A DNA stretch of 31,997 nt, taken from positions 1-31,997 of the forward strand of contig CAMEPN010000001.1 of the NCBI GenBank assembly GCA_945931735.1. Reading direction: 5' to 3'. How positions within the stretch are numbered: the stretch's first letter is position 1; every line of letters begins with the position of its first letter. Positions 1 through 7,801 of the stretch are shown here, piece by piece. The stretch is from an uncultured Clostridia bacterium (GTDB taxonomy: Bacteria; Bacillota; Clostridia; Oscillospirales; Ruminococcaceae). The notes beneath the pieces were generated by a model. That model saw only the letters and a list, made by a program, of their open reading frames with translations, had not been told where the DNA came from and searched no databases. Made by a program: the position numbers and the translations under genes.

Positions 1-1774
1 CGGCGCTGATGGCGCCGACAGGGCACTTCTTCGAGCAGAGCGCGCCGCCCTTGCACTTCTCGGGGTCGATGCGGATCTGGAGAAGATCCTTGCAAACGCC
101 CGCGGGGCATCTCTTGTCCTTTACATGGGCGATGTACTCGTCCTTGAAATAGCGCAGTGTGGAAAGAACAGGGTTCGGAGCTGTCTGACCCAGACCGCAC
201 AGAGCGTTCTCCTTGATGTAGTAGCAGAGCTTCTCCATCTTGTCGAGGTCTTCCATCGTTGCCTTGCCCTGTGTGATCTTGGTGAGGATCTCGTAGAGGC
301 GCTTGGTTCCGATACGGCAGGGTGTGCACTTGCCGCAGGACTCGTCAACGGTGAAGTCGAGGAAGAACTTCGCGATGTCGACCATGCAGTTGTCCTCGTC
401 CATTACGATAAGTCCGCCGGAGCCCATCATAGAGCCGATGGAGATAAGGTTGTCGTAGTCGATCGGGATATCGAGGTACTGCGGAGGAATGCAGCCGCCG
501 GAGGGGCCGCCCGTCTGCGCAGCCTTGAACTTCTTACCGTTCGGGATACCGCCGCCTATTTCCTCGATAACCTCGCGGAGCGTTGTTCCCATGGGGACTT
601 CAACAAGGCCGGTGTTGTGGATCTTTCCGCCGAGCGCGAATACCTTTGTGCCCTTGGACTTCTCGGTACCCATTGCAGCGAACCACTCGGGACCGTTAAG
701 GATTATCTGACAGACGTTTGCGTAGGTTTCAACATTGTTGAGAATGGTGGGCTTTCCGAACAGACCTTTTACTGCGGGGAACGGAGGACGGGGTCTGGGC
801 TCGCCGCGGTTGCCCTCGATGGATGTCATCAGCGCGGTTTCCTCGCCGCAGACGAACGCGCCCGCGCCAAGTCTTAAGCCAAGGCGGAAGCTGAAGCCTG
901 TTCCGAAGATATCGTCGCCTAGCATACCGATCTCTTCTGCCTGCTTTATTGCGATCTCAAGGCGCTCGATAGCGATGGGGTATTCTGCGCGGACGTAGAT
1001 ATAGCCCTGATTTGCGCCGATAGCGTAGCCTGCGATCGCCATTGCCTCGATAACGGAGTGGGGGTCGCCCTCGAGAACGGAGCGGTCCATGAACGCGCCG
1101 GGGTCGCCCTCGTCGGCGTTGCAGCATACATACTTCTGCTCGTTTACGCTCGCCTTTGCGAACTTCCACTTAAGACCGGTGGGGAATCCGCCGCCGCCGC
1201 GTCCGCGCAGACCCGAGGAGATGAGTGTGTTGATAACGTCATCGGGGGACATTGTGGTGAGCACCTTATAAAGCGCCTGATAACCGTCGCGAGCTATGTA
1301 TTCCTCGACGTGCTCGGGGCTGATAACGCCGCAGTTTCTGAGAGCGACGCGGTGCTGCTTTGCGTAGAAAGCGGTTTCGTTGAGGGACTTTATGTTGTCG
1401 CCGTCGACTGTTTCCGCGTAGAGATACTTCTTTACGGGAACGCCGTTCTTGAGGTGGGATTCAACGATCTCGGGGATATGGTCAACTTCCATTTTGGAGT
1501 AGAACGTGCCCTCGGGGTAAACGATCATGATCGGGCCGAGTGCGCACAGACCGAAGCAGCCTGTCTTAATAACGTTCACCTTATCGGTAAGACCGTTCTT
1601 TTCAAGCTCTTCATGGAGCTTTTTGATTATGTTTGCCGAACCGCTGGAGGTACAGCCGGTGCCGCCGCAGACAAGCACATCTCTTACGCCGTTGTCCTTG
1701 CCTTCGATACGGGTGCTTACTACCTCTGCTGACTTTTCCTTGACAGCATTCAGCTCATCGATAGTTTTTATCAT
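1..1774 (-). CDS. hydB: [FeFe]-hydrogenase NuoF-like subunit HydB, 3' end cut by window edge
   Basis: Translating the minus strand from the ATG at 1774 gives 591 uninterrupted codons to the window edge, so the C-terminus is missing. It is the flavin/NAD(P)H-oxidising subunit of multimeric [FeFe] hydrogenases (HydB/HndC), in the cytoplasm. Domain order is as expected. A thioredoxin-like [2Fe-2S] domain has Cys36, Cys41, Cys73 and Cys77. A NuoF core carries the Gly-rich GRGGGGFPTG at about 191-200 and NADEGDPGAF at about 219-228 for FMN/NADH. A 4Fe-4S site has Cys480, Cys483, Cys486 and Cys526. Last is a partial bacterial ferredoxin domain. A purine-rich RBS (AGGAAGGA) precedes the ATG. hydC lies 47 bases upstream, and a catalytic hydA would be expected beyond the left edge. 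In the first ferredoxin motif the second Cys is Gly577. HydB, HndC and NuoF names overlap; the exact complex cannot be settled here. Confidence 0.93.
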   Translation of the reverse strand, partial: MIKTIDELNAVKEKSAEVVSTRIEGKDNGVRDVLVCGGTGCTSSGSANIIKKLHEELEKNGLTDKVNVIKTGCFGLCALGPIMIVYPEGTFYSKMEVDHIPEIVESHLKNGVPVKKYLYAETVDGDNIKSLNETAFYAKQHRVALRNCGVISPEHVEEYIARDGYQALYKVLTTMSPDDVINTLISSGLRGRGGGGFPTGLKWKFAKASVNEQKYVCCNADEGDPGAFMDRSVLEGDPHSVIEAMAIAGYAIGANQGYIYVRAEYPIAIERLEIAIKQAEEIGMLGDDIFGTGFSFRLGLRLGAGAFVCGEETALMTSIEGNRGEPRPRPPFPAVKGLFGKPTILNNVETYANVCQIILNGPEWFAAMGTEKSKGTKVFALGGKIHNTGLVEVPMGTTLREVIEEIGGGIPNGKKFKAAQTGGPSGGCIPPQYLDIPIDYDNLISIGSMMGSGGLIVMDEDNCMVDIAKFFLDFTVDESCGKCTPCRIGTKRLYEILTKITQGKATMEDLDKMEKLCYYIKENALCGLGQTAPNPVLSTLRYFKDEYIAHVKDKRCPAGVCKDLLQIRIDPEKCKGGALCSKKCPVGAISA

Positions 1775-1821
1775 ATCAAGTATTCCTTCCTGTTAGTCGG
1801 GGATTATTTTCCGCCGGTCGC

Positions 1822-2316
1822 TCAGTTGTATTTTTCGAGTATTTTGTCCACGTCGTCAACGGTCAGTCTGCCGTAAACGTCTTCGTTTACCGTGAGGACG
1901 GGAGCAAGACCGCACGCGCCGATGCAGCGGCAGGCGTCGAGAGAGAACTTGCCGTCGGGGGTTATCTCTCCTCCGCTTATGCCAAGCTTTTCCATAAGCT
2001 TGTTGTAGATATCGCCGGAACCCTTAACGTAGCAAGCAGTTCCAAGACAAACAGAGATCTTGTACTTGCCCTTGGGGTTGATGGAGAACTGCGCGTAGAA
2101 CGTAACGACGCCGTAAACCTTCTCGAGCGGTATTTCCATGGCGTCCGCGACCATCTGCTGCACCTCGATGGGAAGGTAACCGTAGATCTCCTGAGCCTTC
2201 TGGAGAATGGGCATCAGCGCGCCCTTATCGTCCTTGTGCTCGGCGATCACCGCCATGAGCCTTTCTTTCTGCTCAGCCGTTCCCGCAAAGGGAACCGCAC
2301 TCTTTTTAAAAGCCAT
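1822..2316 (-). CDS. hydC: [FeFe]-hydrogenase NuoE-like [2Fe-2S] subunit HydC
   Basis: A 164-residue protein of the NuoE/24-kDa thioredoxin-like [2Fe-2S] family, usual length for HydC/HndA. The four cluster cysteines are visible: CLGTAC in the middle and CRCIGACG near the C-terminus. The N-terminal helical part includes the family pattern around YGYLPIE and the KVYGVVTFYAQF segment. It passes electrons between the flavin subunit HydB and the hydrogenase subunit in NAD(P)H/ferredoxin-linked H2 metabolism. The ATG at 2316 has a good AAGGAGG RBS 8 bases upstream. It is the first gene of a minus-strand operon with hydB, and a promoter candidate lies about 130 bases upstream. The family assignment is secure; whether the complex bifurcates electrons is inferred from the usual clostridial setting. 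Confidence 0.95.
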   Translation of the reverse strand: MAFKKSAVPFAGTAEQKERLMAVIAEHKDDKGALMPILQKAQEIYGYLPIEVQQMVADAMEIPLEKVYGVVTFYAQFSINPKGKYKISVCLGTACYVKGSGDIYNKLMEKLGISGGEITPDGKFSLDACRCIGACGLAPVLTVNEDVYGRLTVDDVDKILEKYN

Positions 2317-2448
2317 TTTTCAGCCTCCTTGAATTGATACACCGCTTCGTTAACCGCGCGGTTGCGTAGCCTGCCTGTCCGACAAAATAATATTTTGCGG
2401 AAGGGGAATATATTCGTTACCAATGCTTAACGTGATATATCAATATGT

Positions 2449-2454
2449 ATTATA
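2449..2454 (-). promoter_or_regulatory. Extended -10 promoter candidate for hydC-hydB
   Basis: On the minus strand a perfect TATAAT is preceded by TGG, an extended -10 (TGn). The -35 is poor: TAGATT at 17 bases spacing, or TTGTAG at 20. Transcription would start near 2442, giving a leader of about 125 bases before hydC. It is the best sigma-A-type site upstream of hydC. The leader contains an imperfect inverted repeat at 2415-2432 and a 12-base palindrome at 2352-2363. Confidence 0.55.
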
Positions 2455-2824
2455 CCATATAATTGATAAAAAATCTACAAAATTCGCCAAAGATTTTTGA
2501 AGAAAATTAGCAGAATTTGCGCCAAAATATTTGGTCAATATGACAGATAGTTATAGCTAACCGCGGCTTGTAAATACGCTTATATGTATTTAATGATATG
2601 ACGCATACAGTCGATTTCTGCCGTATTTTGACAGCTGACAATTTCAAAGGGACAGGGAGTTTGTTGTTATAATAACCGAAAAAGTGGATAATAAATTGGT
2701 AAAGTTGCTAATAATCGTGCACATATCTGTTTATTTTGTGAATTAAAACGGCGCTTTGTCAACCCGAGTGACAATTGATAAAAATAATTAGTCGAAAGAA
2801 ACAGTTTGTTTTTTTTAAAAATTG

Positions 2825-2853
2825 TTGCAATATCGGCGCAAATGGTGTATAAT
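2825..2853 (+). promoter_or_regulatory. Sigma-A-type promoter for the flagellar operon
   Basis: TTGCAA at 2825-2830 and TATAAT at 2848-2853 with exactly 17 bases between them. The predicted start is near 2860, leaving a leader of about 90 bases before flgB with a hairpin in it. This is the best vegetative promoter in the divergent region and is oriented into the operon. A second, weaker SigD-like candidate (TAAA at 2902-2905, 16 bases, then AGCGATAG at 2922-2929) lies nearer to flgB; it matches only five of eight -10 positions and would leave about 14 bases of leader. Confidence 0.7.
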
Positions 2854-2886
2854 TGATTATGGAAGAGTATAATTAATGGGATAATT

Positions 2887-2923
2887 CTGCCCTGAAATGT
2901 GTAAAGCCTAATTTCGGGAGCAG
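2887..2923 (+). promoter_or_regulatory. Bulged leader hairpin ahead of flgB
   Basis: The left arm CTGCCCTGAAAT (2887-2898) pairs with ATTTCGGGAGCAG (2911-2923) to give 12 pairs, one of them G-U, with a single bulged A and a 12-base loop. It lies between the predicted transcription start and the flgB RBS (AGAGGTG near 2938-2944). No T tract follows, so it is not a terminator. It may be a protein- or RNA-binding leader element; the function is unknown. Confidence 0.55.
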
Positions 2924-2949
2924 CGATAGGACATATTAGAGGTGTTTTT

Positions 2950-3315
2950 ATGGCATTATTTGATACCACCGCGTTCAGAATAACCGAACAGGGACTTTCA
3001 GTGCTGTGGCAGAAGCAGCAGGTCATATCGCAGAATATAAGCAACGCCGATACGCCCGGGTATAAATGCAAGTATCTTGAATTCAGCGGCGTGCTCAGGG
3101 ACAAGCTCAGAGCCAACGGAACAGTAAAAAAGGAGCTTAACCTCGCGCAGGCGGTCGTTACCGACTACGGAACAAACGATCAGGGCGACAAGAACAATGT
3201 CGACAACGACACACAGCAGGCGGAGCTTGCCAAGACGCAGATACAGTACGACGCGCTCATCAGCCAGATGAACGGCAATTTCTCGCGCATCAAGACCGCA
3301 ATGATGACGAAGTGA
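2950..3315 (+). CDS. flgB: Flagellar proximal rod protein FlgB
   Basis: A 121-residue protein, close to the usual FlgB length. The N-terminal signature of rod/hook proteins is clear: a helix ending in VISQNISNADTPGYK at about residues 25-39, which fits the family pattern N-x-x-N-x-x-T-x-G-Y. The middle is disordered and hydrophilic, and a C-terminal helix is amphipathic as in all axial proteins. FlgB forms part of the proximal rod just above the MS ring, exported through the flagellar type III system. The ATG at 2950 has the RBS AGAGGTG. It opens the operon, 12 bases ahead of flgC. Confidence 0.96.
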   Translation: MALFDTTAFRITEQGLSVLWQKQQVISQNISNADTPGYKCKYLEFSGVLRDKLRANGTVKKELNLAQAVVTDYGTNDQGDKNNVDNDTQQAELAKTQIQYDALISQMNGNFSRIKTAMMTK

Positions 3316-3327
3316 CGGAGGTAACGC

Positions 3328-3786
3328 ATGGCTTTTTTAAGTTCGCTTAATATTTCGCTGTCGGGCATGACGGCAGAGCGCTTCCGCATGGATATAATCT
3401 CGCAGAACGTTGCCATGGCGGACGATGTTGCGACGACGGCGGATGATGTTTATAAGCGCCAGATGGTTGTTTTCGGGGAGGACAAGAGCTTCAAGTCCGT
3501 CCTCCGCACCAAGCTCGGAACGGGCGAGGCGCATTTCCACAAATACATAAAATACCGCGGCGTACAGGCGATGGCTGTCGTTGAGGACGAAACTCCCGCG
3601 GAGCCTGTCTACGACCCGACCCACCCGCTCGCGGACGAGTACGGATACATATACGAGAGCAACGTTGACGTTGCCACCGAGCAGCTCGACGCTATCGAGG
3701 CGTCGAATATGTACGACGCGAACCTTTCCGTGTTCGAGGCTGTAAAGTCTATGGCACAGAAGGCGCTCAACATCGGCAACACCTGA
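3328..3786 (+). CDS. flgC: Flagellar proximal rod protein FlgC
   Basis: A 152-residue protein with the FlgC architecture: N-terminal helix with SGMTAERFRMDIISQNVAMA, a middle rich in Val/Pro including GVQAMAVVEDETP and YDPTHPLADEYGY (a typical FlgC block), and a C-terminal helix with NMYDANLSVFEAVKSMAQKAL. FlgC builds the rod with FlgB, FlgF and FlgG. The usual NIANANTT motif is replaced by NVAMADDVATT, a departure but in the same place. ATG with RBS CGGAGGTAA. Position between flgB and fliE matches the standard order. Confidence 0.96.
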   Translation: MAFLSSLNISLSGMTAERFRMDIISQNVAMADDVATTADDVYKRQMVVFGEDKSFKSVLRTKLGTGEAHFHKYIKYRGVQAMAVVEDETPAEPVYDPTHPLADEYGYIYESNVDVATEQLDAIEASNMYDANLSVFEAVKSMAQKALNIGNT

Positions 3787-3819
3787 TAAGACAATATATG
3801 AACGGAAGGGATACATAAA

Positions 3820-4128
3820 ATGGAACTGACACCTATACAGGGTCTTGGAGCTATGCAGGCCATGCAGGCGATGGACACATCGTCCGTTATGGCGATAAAC
3901 ACGGACAGCGCAAGCTTTATTGACATCTTCAGAGGCATGGTCGACAATGTTATTGAAACCAACGAGCAGGTCGACCGCGACGCCATTGACATCATGCTCG
4001 GAAATATCGACGACCTCGCGGCGGTACAGGCGAACATCACCAAAGCGAACACCGCCGTTGAGCTGCTTACCACGGTAAAGAACGAGGTGCTCAGCGCGTA
4101 CAGCACTATTATCAATATGCAGGTATAG
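3820..4128 (+). CDS. fliE: Flagellar hook-basal body protein FliE
   Basis: A 102-residue protein, normal FliE length. It has a variable Met/Ala/Gln-rich N-terminus, then SFIDIFRGMVDNVIETNEQVDRDA and a C-terminal helix AVELLTTVKNEVLSAYSTIINMQV, the recognisable FliE C-terminal pattern. FliE joins the MS ring to the rod and is the first rod substrate of the export gate. It lies 33 bases after flgC with RBS GGAAGGGAT, and fliF follows after 60 bases. Confidence 0.95.
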   Translation: MELTPIQGLGAMQAMQAMDTSSVMAINTDSASFIDIFRGMVDNVIETNEQVDRDAIDIMLGNIDDLAAVQANITKANTAVELLTTVKNEVLSAYSTIINMQV

Positions 4129-4188
4129 TTTCCGCATAGGGGATAGTTCTGCCGCTATGGCGGTAAAAAACGCGGAGGTCATTTTTTA

Positions 4189-5847
4189 ATGAACGAAAAA
4201 CTGAAAAAAGTAACGACGACCGTCAAGGAAAAATGGTCGGGTTTCTCCAAAATGGTAAAGGTGCTTATCATTTCCGTACCGATAGCGGTCGTTGCGATAA
4301 TAATTATTCTCGCGGTAATACTTAACCAAAAGGACAGCACGGTGCTGTATTCGGGGCTTACTACCGAGGAAGCGAGCGAGATCGCCGGCGTAATAAGCGG
4401 CCTCGGCGTGAATGACGTTTCGTTCACGTCGGACGGCGACGTTATCGTCCCCGAGGAGCAGGCGGATTATCTGCGTATGCAGCTCACCGTTCAAGGCTAT
4501 CCGAAGTCGTCCGCGAATTATGATATCTGGAACGACGGAGTTGACCTGTGGTCGACGGATTCGGACAAGCGCGAGGTTCAGCGCCAGCAGCGCGAAACAC
4601 GCATTGCGGCAACGCTCGCAACGCTTGACGCGGTACAGACGGCGACCGTAAACCTTGACACCGGCGAAAAGAAGGATTATGTCCTCGTGGACGATAAGAG
4701 CACTCCCACCTGCTCGATAGTTCTAAGGCTGCGCGACGGCTACGAGCTGACAAACGCGGAGGTACGCGCGATATTCAACATGGTAACTTCCAGCGTTGAC
4801 GGCCTTATAAACGACAACGTTTCCCTTATGGACACGCAGGGACGCGAGTACGAGTGGATATCTCTTGAGGAAGAGGAAAACGGAGAACGCGACGCGTCGG
4901 GTACGCTCGTCGCTGCGAAGCGCCTTAATTTCCAGCGCGAGATGCAGGCGGCGATAAAGGCGGATCTCGACGAATGGCTCACCAAAATATACGGCGAAAA
5001 CGGCTACGCAATCAATGTCAGCGCGATCCTCAATTATGACATTATGACGACCAATAAGGAGGAGTTTTTCCCGAGCGGCGACGACAACACCGGCGTCACG
5101 AACCACGAGCTTCATGTCGAGGAGGGCGGTAAGCTCGACGCGGACGGAAACCTCGTAGGAGTGACCCCGAATGCGGACGCTTCGCCCGATTACCCGACCT
5201 TAGAGGGACTTGAGGACGGTCAGAGCTACTATTATAAAAAGGACGAGATACAGTACGACGTCACGAATATCAAGACGGAAATAATCAAGGACGGTTATTC
5301 CATCGACAACCTTTCCGTCGCCGTAATGCTGAACACCAACAGCATGACCGAGGCGGAGCGCGAGGCTATACAGGACCTTGTCGCAAACGCGGCGGGAACG
5401 GATATTGAAAATGTTTCGGTATTCAACACATCGTTCGCTCTGAGGAACAACGGCGGTTCTACCGTAAACGGCGATTACCTTGATATAAGCACAAGACCTG
5501 TTGATTCTTACAGAAATATGCTGCTTTATATTGTTGTCGGACTCGGCGCGTTGCTCATTATACTGCTTATCGTTTCGCTGTTCATGAGCAGGAGCCGCAA
5601 AAAGAAGATCAGACGCAGACAGGAACAGGCTCTTGCGGCAGCGGCTGCCGCAGGAATATCGCCCGCTTCCGAGGCGACTGCGCAGGAAGCACCCGAAGAG
5701 GTGGATTTCAACATTGCCAGCCTTACCGAGGAGGCAAACAAGGATTCACGCGAAACCATTCTCAAGCGCGAGATCTCGGATTTCGCGAACACAAACCCCG
5801 AGATCGTTGCTTCCATTATAAAGAATATGCTCCGCGAGGACAAGTGA
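4189..5847 (+). CDS. fliF: Flagellar MS-ring protein FliF
   Basis: A 552-residue membrane protein, the usual size. A short basic N-terminus leads into a transmembrane helix at about 23-46. The periplasmic ring-building (secretin/YscJ-like) domains follow, with the family pattern YSGLTTEEASEIAGVI and the block NYDIWNDGVDLWSTDSDKREVQ. A second transmembrane helix (about 442-465) precedes a basic stop-transfer stretch. The C-terminal tail ends in NPEIVASIIKNMLRED, the expected FliG-binding segment. It forms the MS ring in the cytoplasmic membrane that houses the export gate and carries the C ring. ATG preceded by CGGAGGTC. Confidence 0.97.
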   Translation: MNEKLKKVTTTVKEKWSGFSKMVKVLIISVPIAVVAIIIILAVILNQKDSTVLYSGLTTEEASEIAGVISGLGVNDVSFTSDGDVIVPEEQADYLRMQLTVQGYPKSSANYDIWNDGVDLWSTDSDKREVQRQQRETRIAATLATLDAVQTATVNLDTGEKKDYVLVDDKSTPTCSIVLRLRDGYELTNAEVRAIFNMVTSSVDGLINDNVSLMDTQGREYEWISLEEEENGERDASGTLVAAKRLNFQREMQAAIKADLDEWLTKIYGENGYAINVSAILNYDIMTTNKEEFFPSGDDNTGVTNHELHVEEGGKLDADGNLVGVTPNADASPDYPTLEGLEDGQSYYYKKDEIQYDVTNIKTEIIKDGYSIDNLSVAVMLNTNSMTEAEREAIQDLVANAAGTDIENVSVFNTSFALRNNGGSTVNGDYLDISTRPVDSYRNMLLYIVVGLGALLIILLIVSLFMSRSRKKKIRRRQEQALAAAAAAGISPASEATAQEAPEEVDFNIASLTEEANKDSRETILKREISDFANTNPEIVASIIKNMLREDK

Positions 5848-5867
5848 TCACGCAGGGAGGGATATAA

Positions 5868-6881
5868 ATGGCGGCTGATAAAAAAGAGCTAACACCCGCA
5901 AAGAAAATAGCGCTTGTAATGGCGTCAATGGGCGCGGAAAACGCCTCTAACGTATATAAGCACCTTTCCGACAGCGAGGTCGAGGAAATTTCCGTAGAGC
6001 TTGCGCGAATGGAATATCACTCCTTCGACGAGGTGGAGGAGGTCCTCAACGAGTTCTACGAGCTGTGCCTCACACAAAAAGTAGTTGCGGAGGGCGGCTA
6101 TGACTACGCGCGCTCCGTTCTTGAAAAGGCGTTCGGCGAGGAGGCTGCGAATAACCTGCTCAACAGGATAACAAAGCAGCTCAAGACCAAATCCTTTGAT
6201 TTCGTAAGAAAGGCTGACTACAAGAACCTGCTCGCGATCGTCCAGAACGAGCACCCGCAGACCATCGCGCTCATTCTCTCCTACGCGCGAACCGATCAGG
6301 CGTCGGCGATACTGTCCGAGCTGCCGAAGGAGAAGCGCGTCGAGGTCGTTGAGCGTATCGCGAACATGGACAGAGCCTCGCCCGAGGTCGTAAAGGCAAT
6401 TGAGGAGTCGCTCGAAAAGAAGTTCGCGAGCCTGTCCACGGCGGATTCCATGGAGGTCGGCGGTATCAACTATGTTGCGGAGATCATGAACAACGTAGAC
6501 CGCGCGACGGAGAAGTACATATTCGACGAGCTGTCCGCGCGCGACCAGAAGCTGGCAGACCTCATCAAGCAGAAGATGTTCGTTTTCGAGGATATCGTCA
6601 AGCTGGATTCTCAGGCAATACAGGAATTTACAAAGCAGGTCGAGTCCAAGGATCTTGCTATCGCGCTCAAAGGCTCCACGCAGGAGGTCGCGGAATGCAT
6701 TTTCGCGAACATTTCCTCCCGTGCGAGAGAAAATCTTCAGGCGGATATCGAGTATCTGCACAACGTCCGTATGCGCGACGTCGAGGAGGCTCAGCAGAGG
6801 ATCGTCGGCGTTATCAGAAAGCTGGAACAGGATCAGGTCATCACCATCACTCACGGCAGCGGCGACGAGATAATCGCGTAA
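5868..6881 (+). CDS. fliG: Flagellar motor switch protein FliG
   Basis: A 337-residue protein of normal length. The N-terminal domain binds FliF. The middle domain carries the EHPQT motif at 128-132, and MFVF is at 237-240 before the C-terminal torque domain. That domain includes charged residues on the stator-facing helix around NISSRARENLQADIE (281-295; Arg285, Glu288 and Asp293 are candidates for the torque residues). FliG forms the upper C ring and interacts with MotA. The ATG follows RBS GGGAGGGAT, 20 bases after fliF. All key motifs look intact, in contrast to fliM downstream. Confidence 0.97.
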   Translation: MAADKKELTPAKKIALVMASMGAENASNVYKHLSDSEVEEISVELARMEYHSFDEVEEVLNEFYELCLTQKVVAEGGYDYARSVLEKAFGEEAANNLLNRITKQLKTKSFDFVRKADYKNLLAIVQNEHPQTIALILSYARTDQASAILSELPKEKRVEVVERIANMDRASPEVVKAIEESLEKKFASLSTADSMEVGGINYVAEIMNNVDRATEKYIFDELSARDQKLADLIKQKMFVFEDIVKLDSQAIQEFTKQVESKDLAIALKGSTQEVAECIFANISSRARENLQADIEYLHNVRMRDVEEAQQRIVGVIRKLEQDQVITITHGSGDEIIA

Positions 6882-6909
6882 CGTTTGCCGCGGCAACGGA
6901 GGTGTTTGA

Positions 6910-7782
6910 TTGTCTGTACTAAAAAGAAACTCCGTCTGCTACGGCGGCGGGGTGGATATATCCAACAAAGTGGAGCTGCACCCGCAGGAGAATCCGAGGG
7001 CGCAAGGCGAAACCGTTTCGGCTGCCGTTCCCGACAGGGAGGAGCAGCTCGCCGAGCGGGAGAGCAGGCTGGCTCAGCTTGAGGCTGAGCTTGCCGCACG
7101 GCGCAAGGAGCTTGAGCTTCTGAAAGAGCAGTATATCGAGCAGGGCAAGGACGTAATACTCGAGGCAAAGCGCCGCGCAGACGGGATAGTTTCCGCAGCG
7201 CAGCAGAATGCTGCCGAGATAACCGCAGACGCGGAAAACAACCGCGAAAGCGTGTTTATCAAGGCAAAGGCGGAGGGCTTTGAGCAGGGCAGAAAGGACG
7301 GCGTCGAGGCTTGCCTTGCACAGGGCAGGGATATCCTTAACGAGGCGAAGGCGTTTTCCGAAAGGATAATGTCCGAAAAGGCGGCGCTGTTTGACAGGTA
7401 CGAAAAGGATATTTTCGATACCGTTATGGATATCGCCAACAAGGTGACACTCGGCAGCATGAGCGTCAAGGACGGCACTGCCGCAAAGAAGCTTATCAAA
7501 AAGGCGGCAAAGGAGTTCCGCAGCTCGCAGCTTGTCCGCATAACGCTGGACAAGAACGGCGCGTCCGAGGAGATAGCCGGCGACGCGGAGTTTCTTAAGG
7601 AGCTTTGCGGCGGCGCGGAGCACGTCGAGGTCGAGCTTCTGCCCGACGCAGAGCAGGGAACCGTTATCGTCGACAACGGAAGCGAGATAACCGACGCGGG
7701 CATTCAGACCCAGCTTCGCATGATACGCGAGCTTGGCAGCGGAAAATTCCGCAGGGGAAACGAGTCCTCGGAAGAGGAGTAA
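6910..7782 (+). CDS. fliH: Flagellar export ATPase regulator FliH
   Basis: A 290-residue protein starting at TTG 6910, seven bases after the RBS CGGAGGTG. The N-terminal part is variable. Residues about 38-75 form a charged coiled coil (EEQLAERESRLAQLEAELAA), followed by an Ala/Glu/Lys-rich helix as in FliH/V-type ATPase peripheral stalk subunits. The C-terminal domain is compatible with HrpE/YscL/FliH. FliH dimers hold the FliI ATPase at the export gate. The gene is placed between fliG and fliI as usual. The family is variable, so the identification leans on context as well as on the coiled coil. Confidence 0.9.
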   Translation: MSVLKRNSVCYGGGVDISNKVELHPQENPRAQGETVSAAVPDREEQLAERESRLAQLEAELAARRKELELLKEQYIEQGKDVILEAKRRADGIVSAAQQNAAEITADAENNRESVFIKAKAEGFEQGRKDGVEACLAQGRDILNEAKAFSERIMSEKAALFDRYEKDIFDTVMDIANKVTLGSMSVKDGTAAKKLIKKAAKEFRSSQLVRITLDKNGASEEIAGDAEFLKELCGGAEHVEVELLPDAEQGTVIVDNGSEITDAGIQTQLRMIRELGSGKFRRGNESSEEE

Positions 7783-7801
7783 AAGCACGGGAGGTATTCA
7801 G

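Larger units (their letters stand above)
2317..2949. other. Divergent AT-rich intergenic control region
   Basis: These 633 bases separate the minus-strand hyd operon from the plus-strand flagellar operon and hold no gene I can support. The middle (about 2400-2860) is clearly more AT-rich than the flanking genes. It contains the hyd promoter, the flgB promoter and leader hairpin listed separately, a 7-base inverted repeat TAAATAC/GTATTTA (2571-2577 and 2586-2592, 8-base gap), a perfect palindrome AACCGCGCGGTT (2352-2363) and two similar segments with AATT...GCCAAA (2481-2496 and 2514-2532). I see no tRNA or recognisable riboswitch. Confidence 0.7.

Noticed and set aside
2415..2432. Rex-type redox operator ahead of hydC
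   Set aside because: The halves CGTTA/TAACG have a gap of 8 rather than the spacing in the Rex consensus, and the outer TTG/CAA bases are missing.
2860..2949. c-di-GMP riboswitch in the flgB leader
   Set aside because: The conserved GEMM-I core sequences are absent; only a single bulged hairpin is present.
2667..3116. A 149-codon minus-strand open frame across the intergenic region and flgB
   Set aside because: No convincing RBS, overlaps the flgB promoter and gene in antisense, and the product resembles no family I know.
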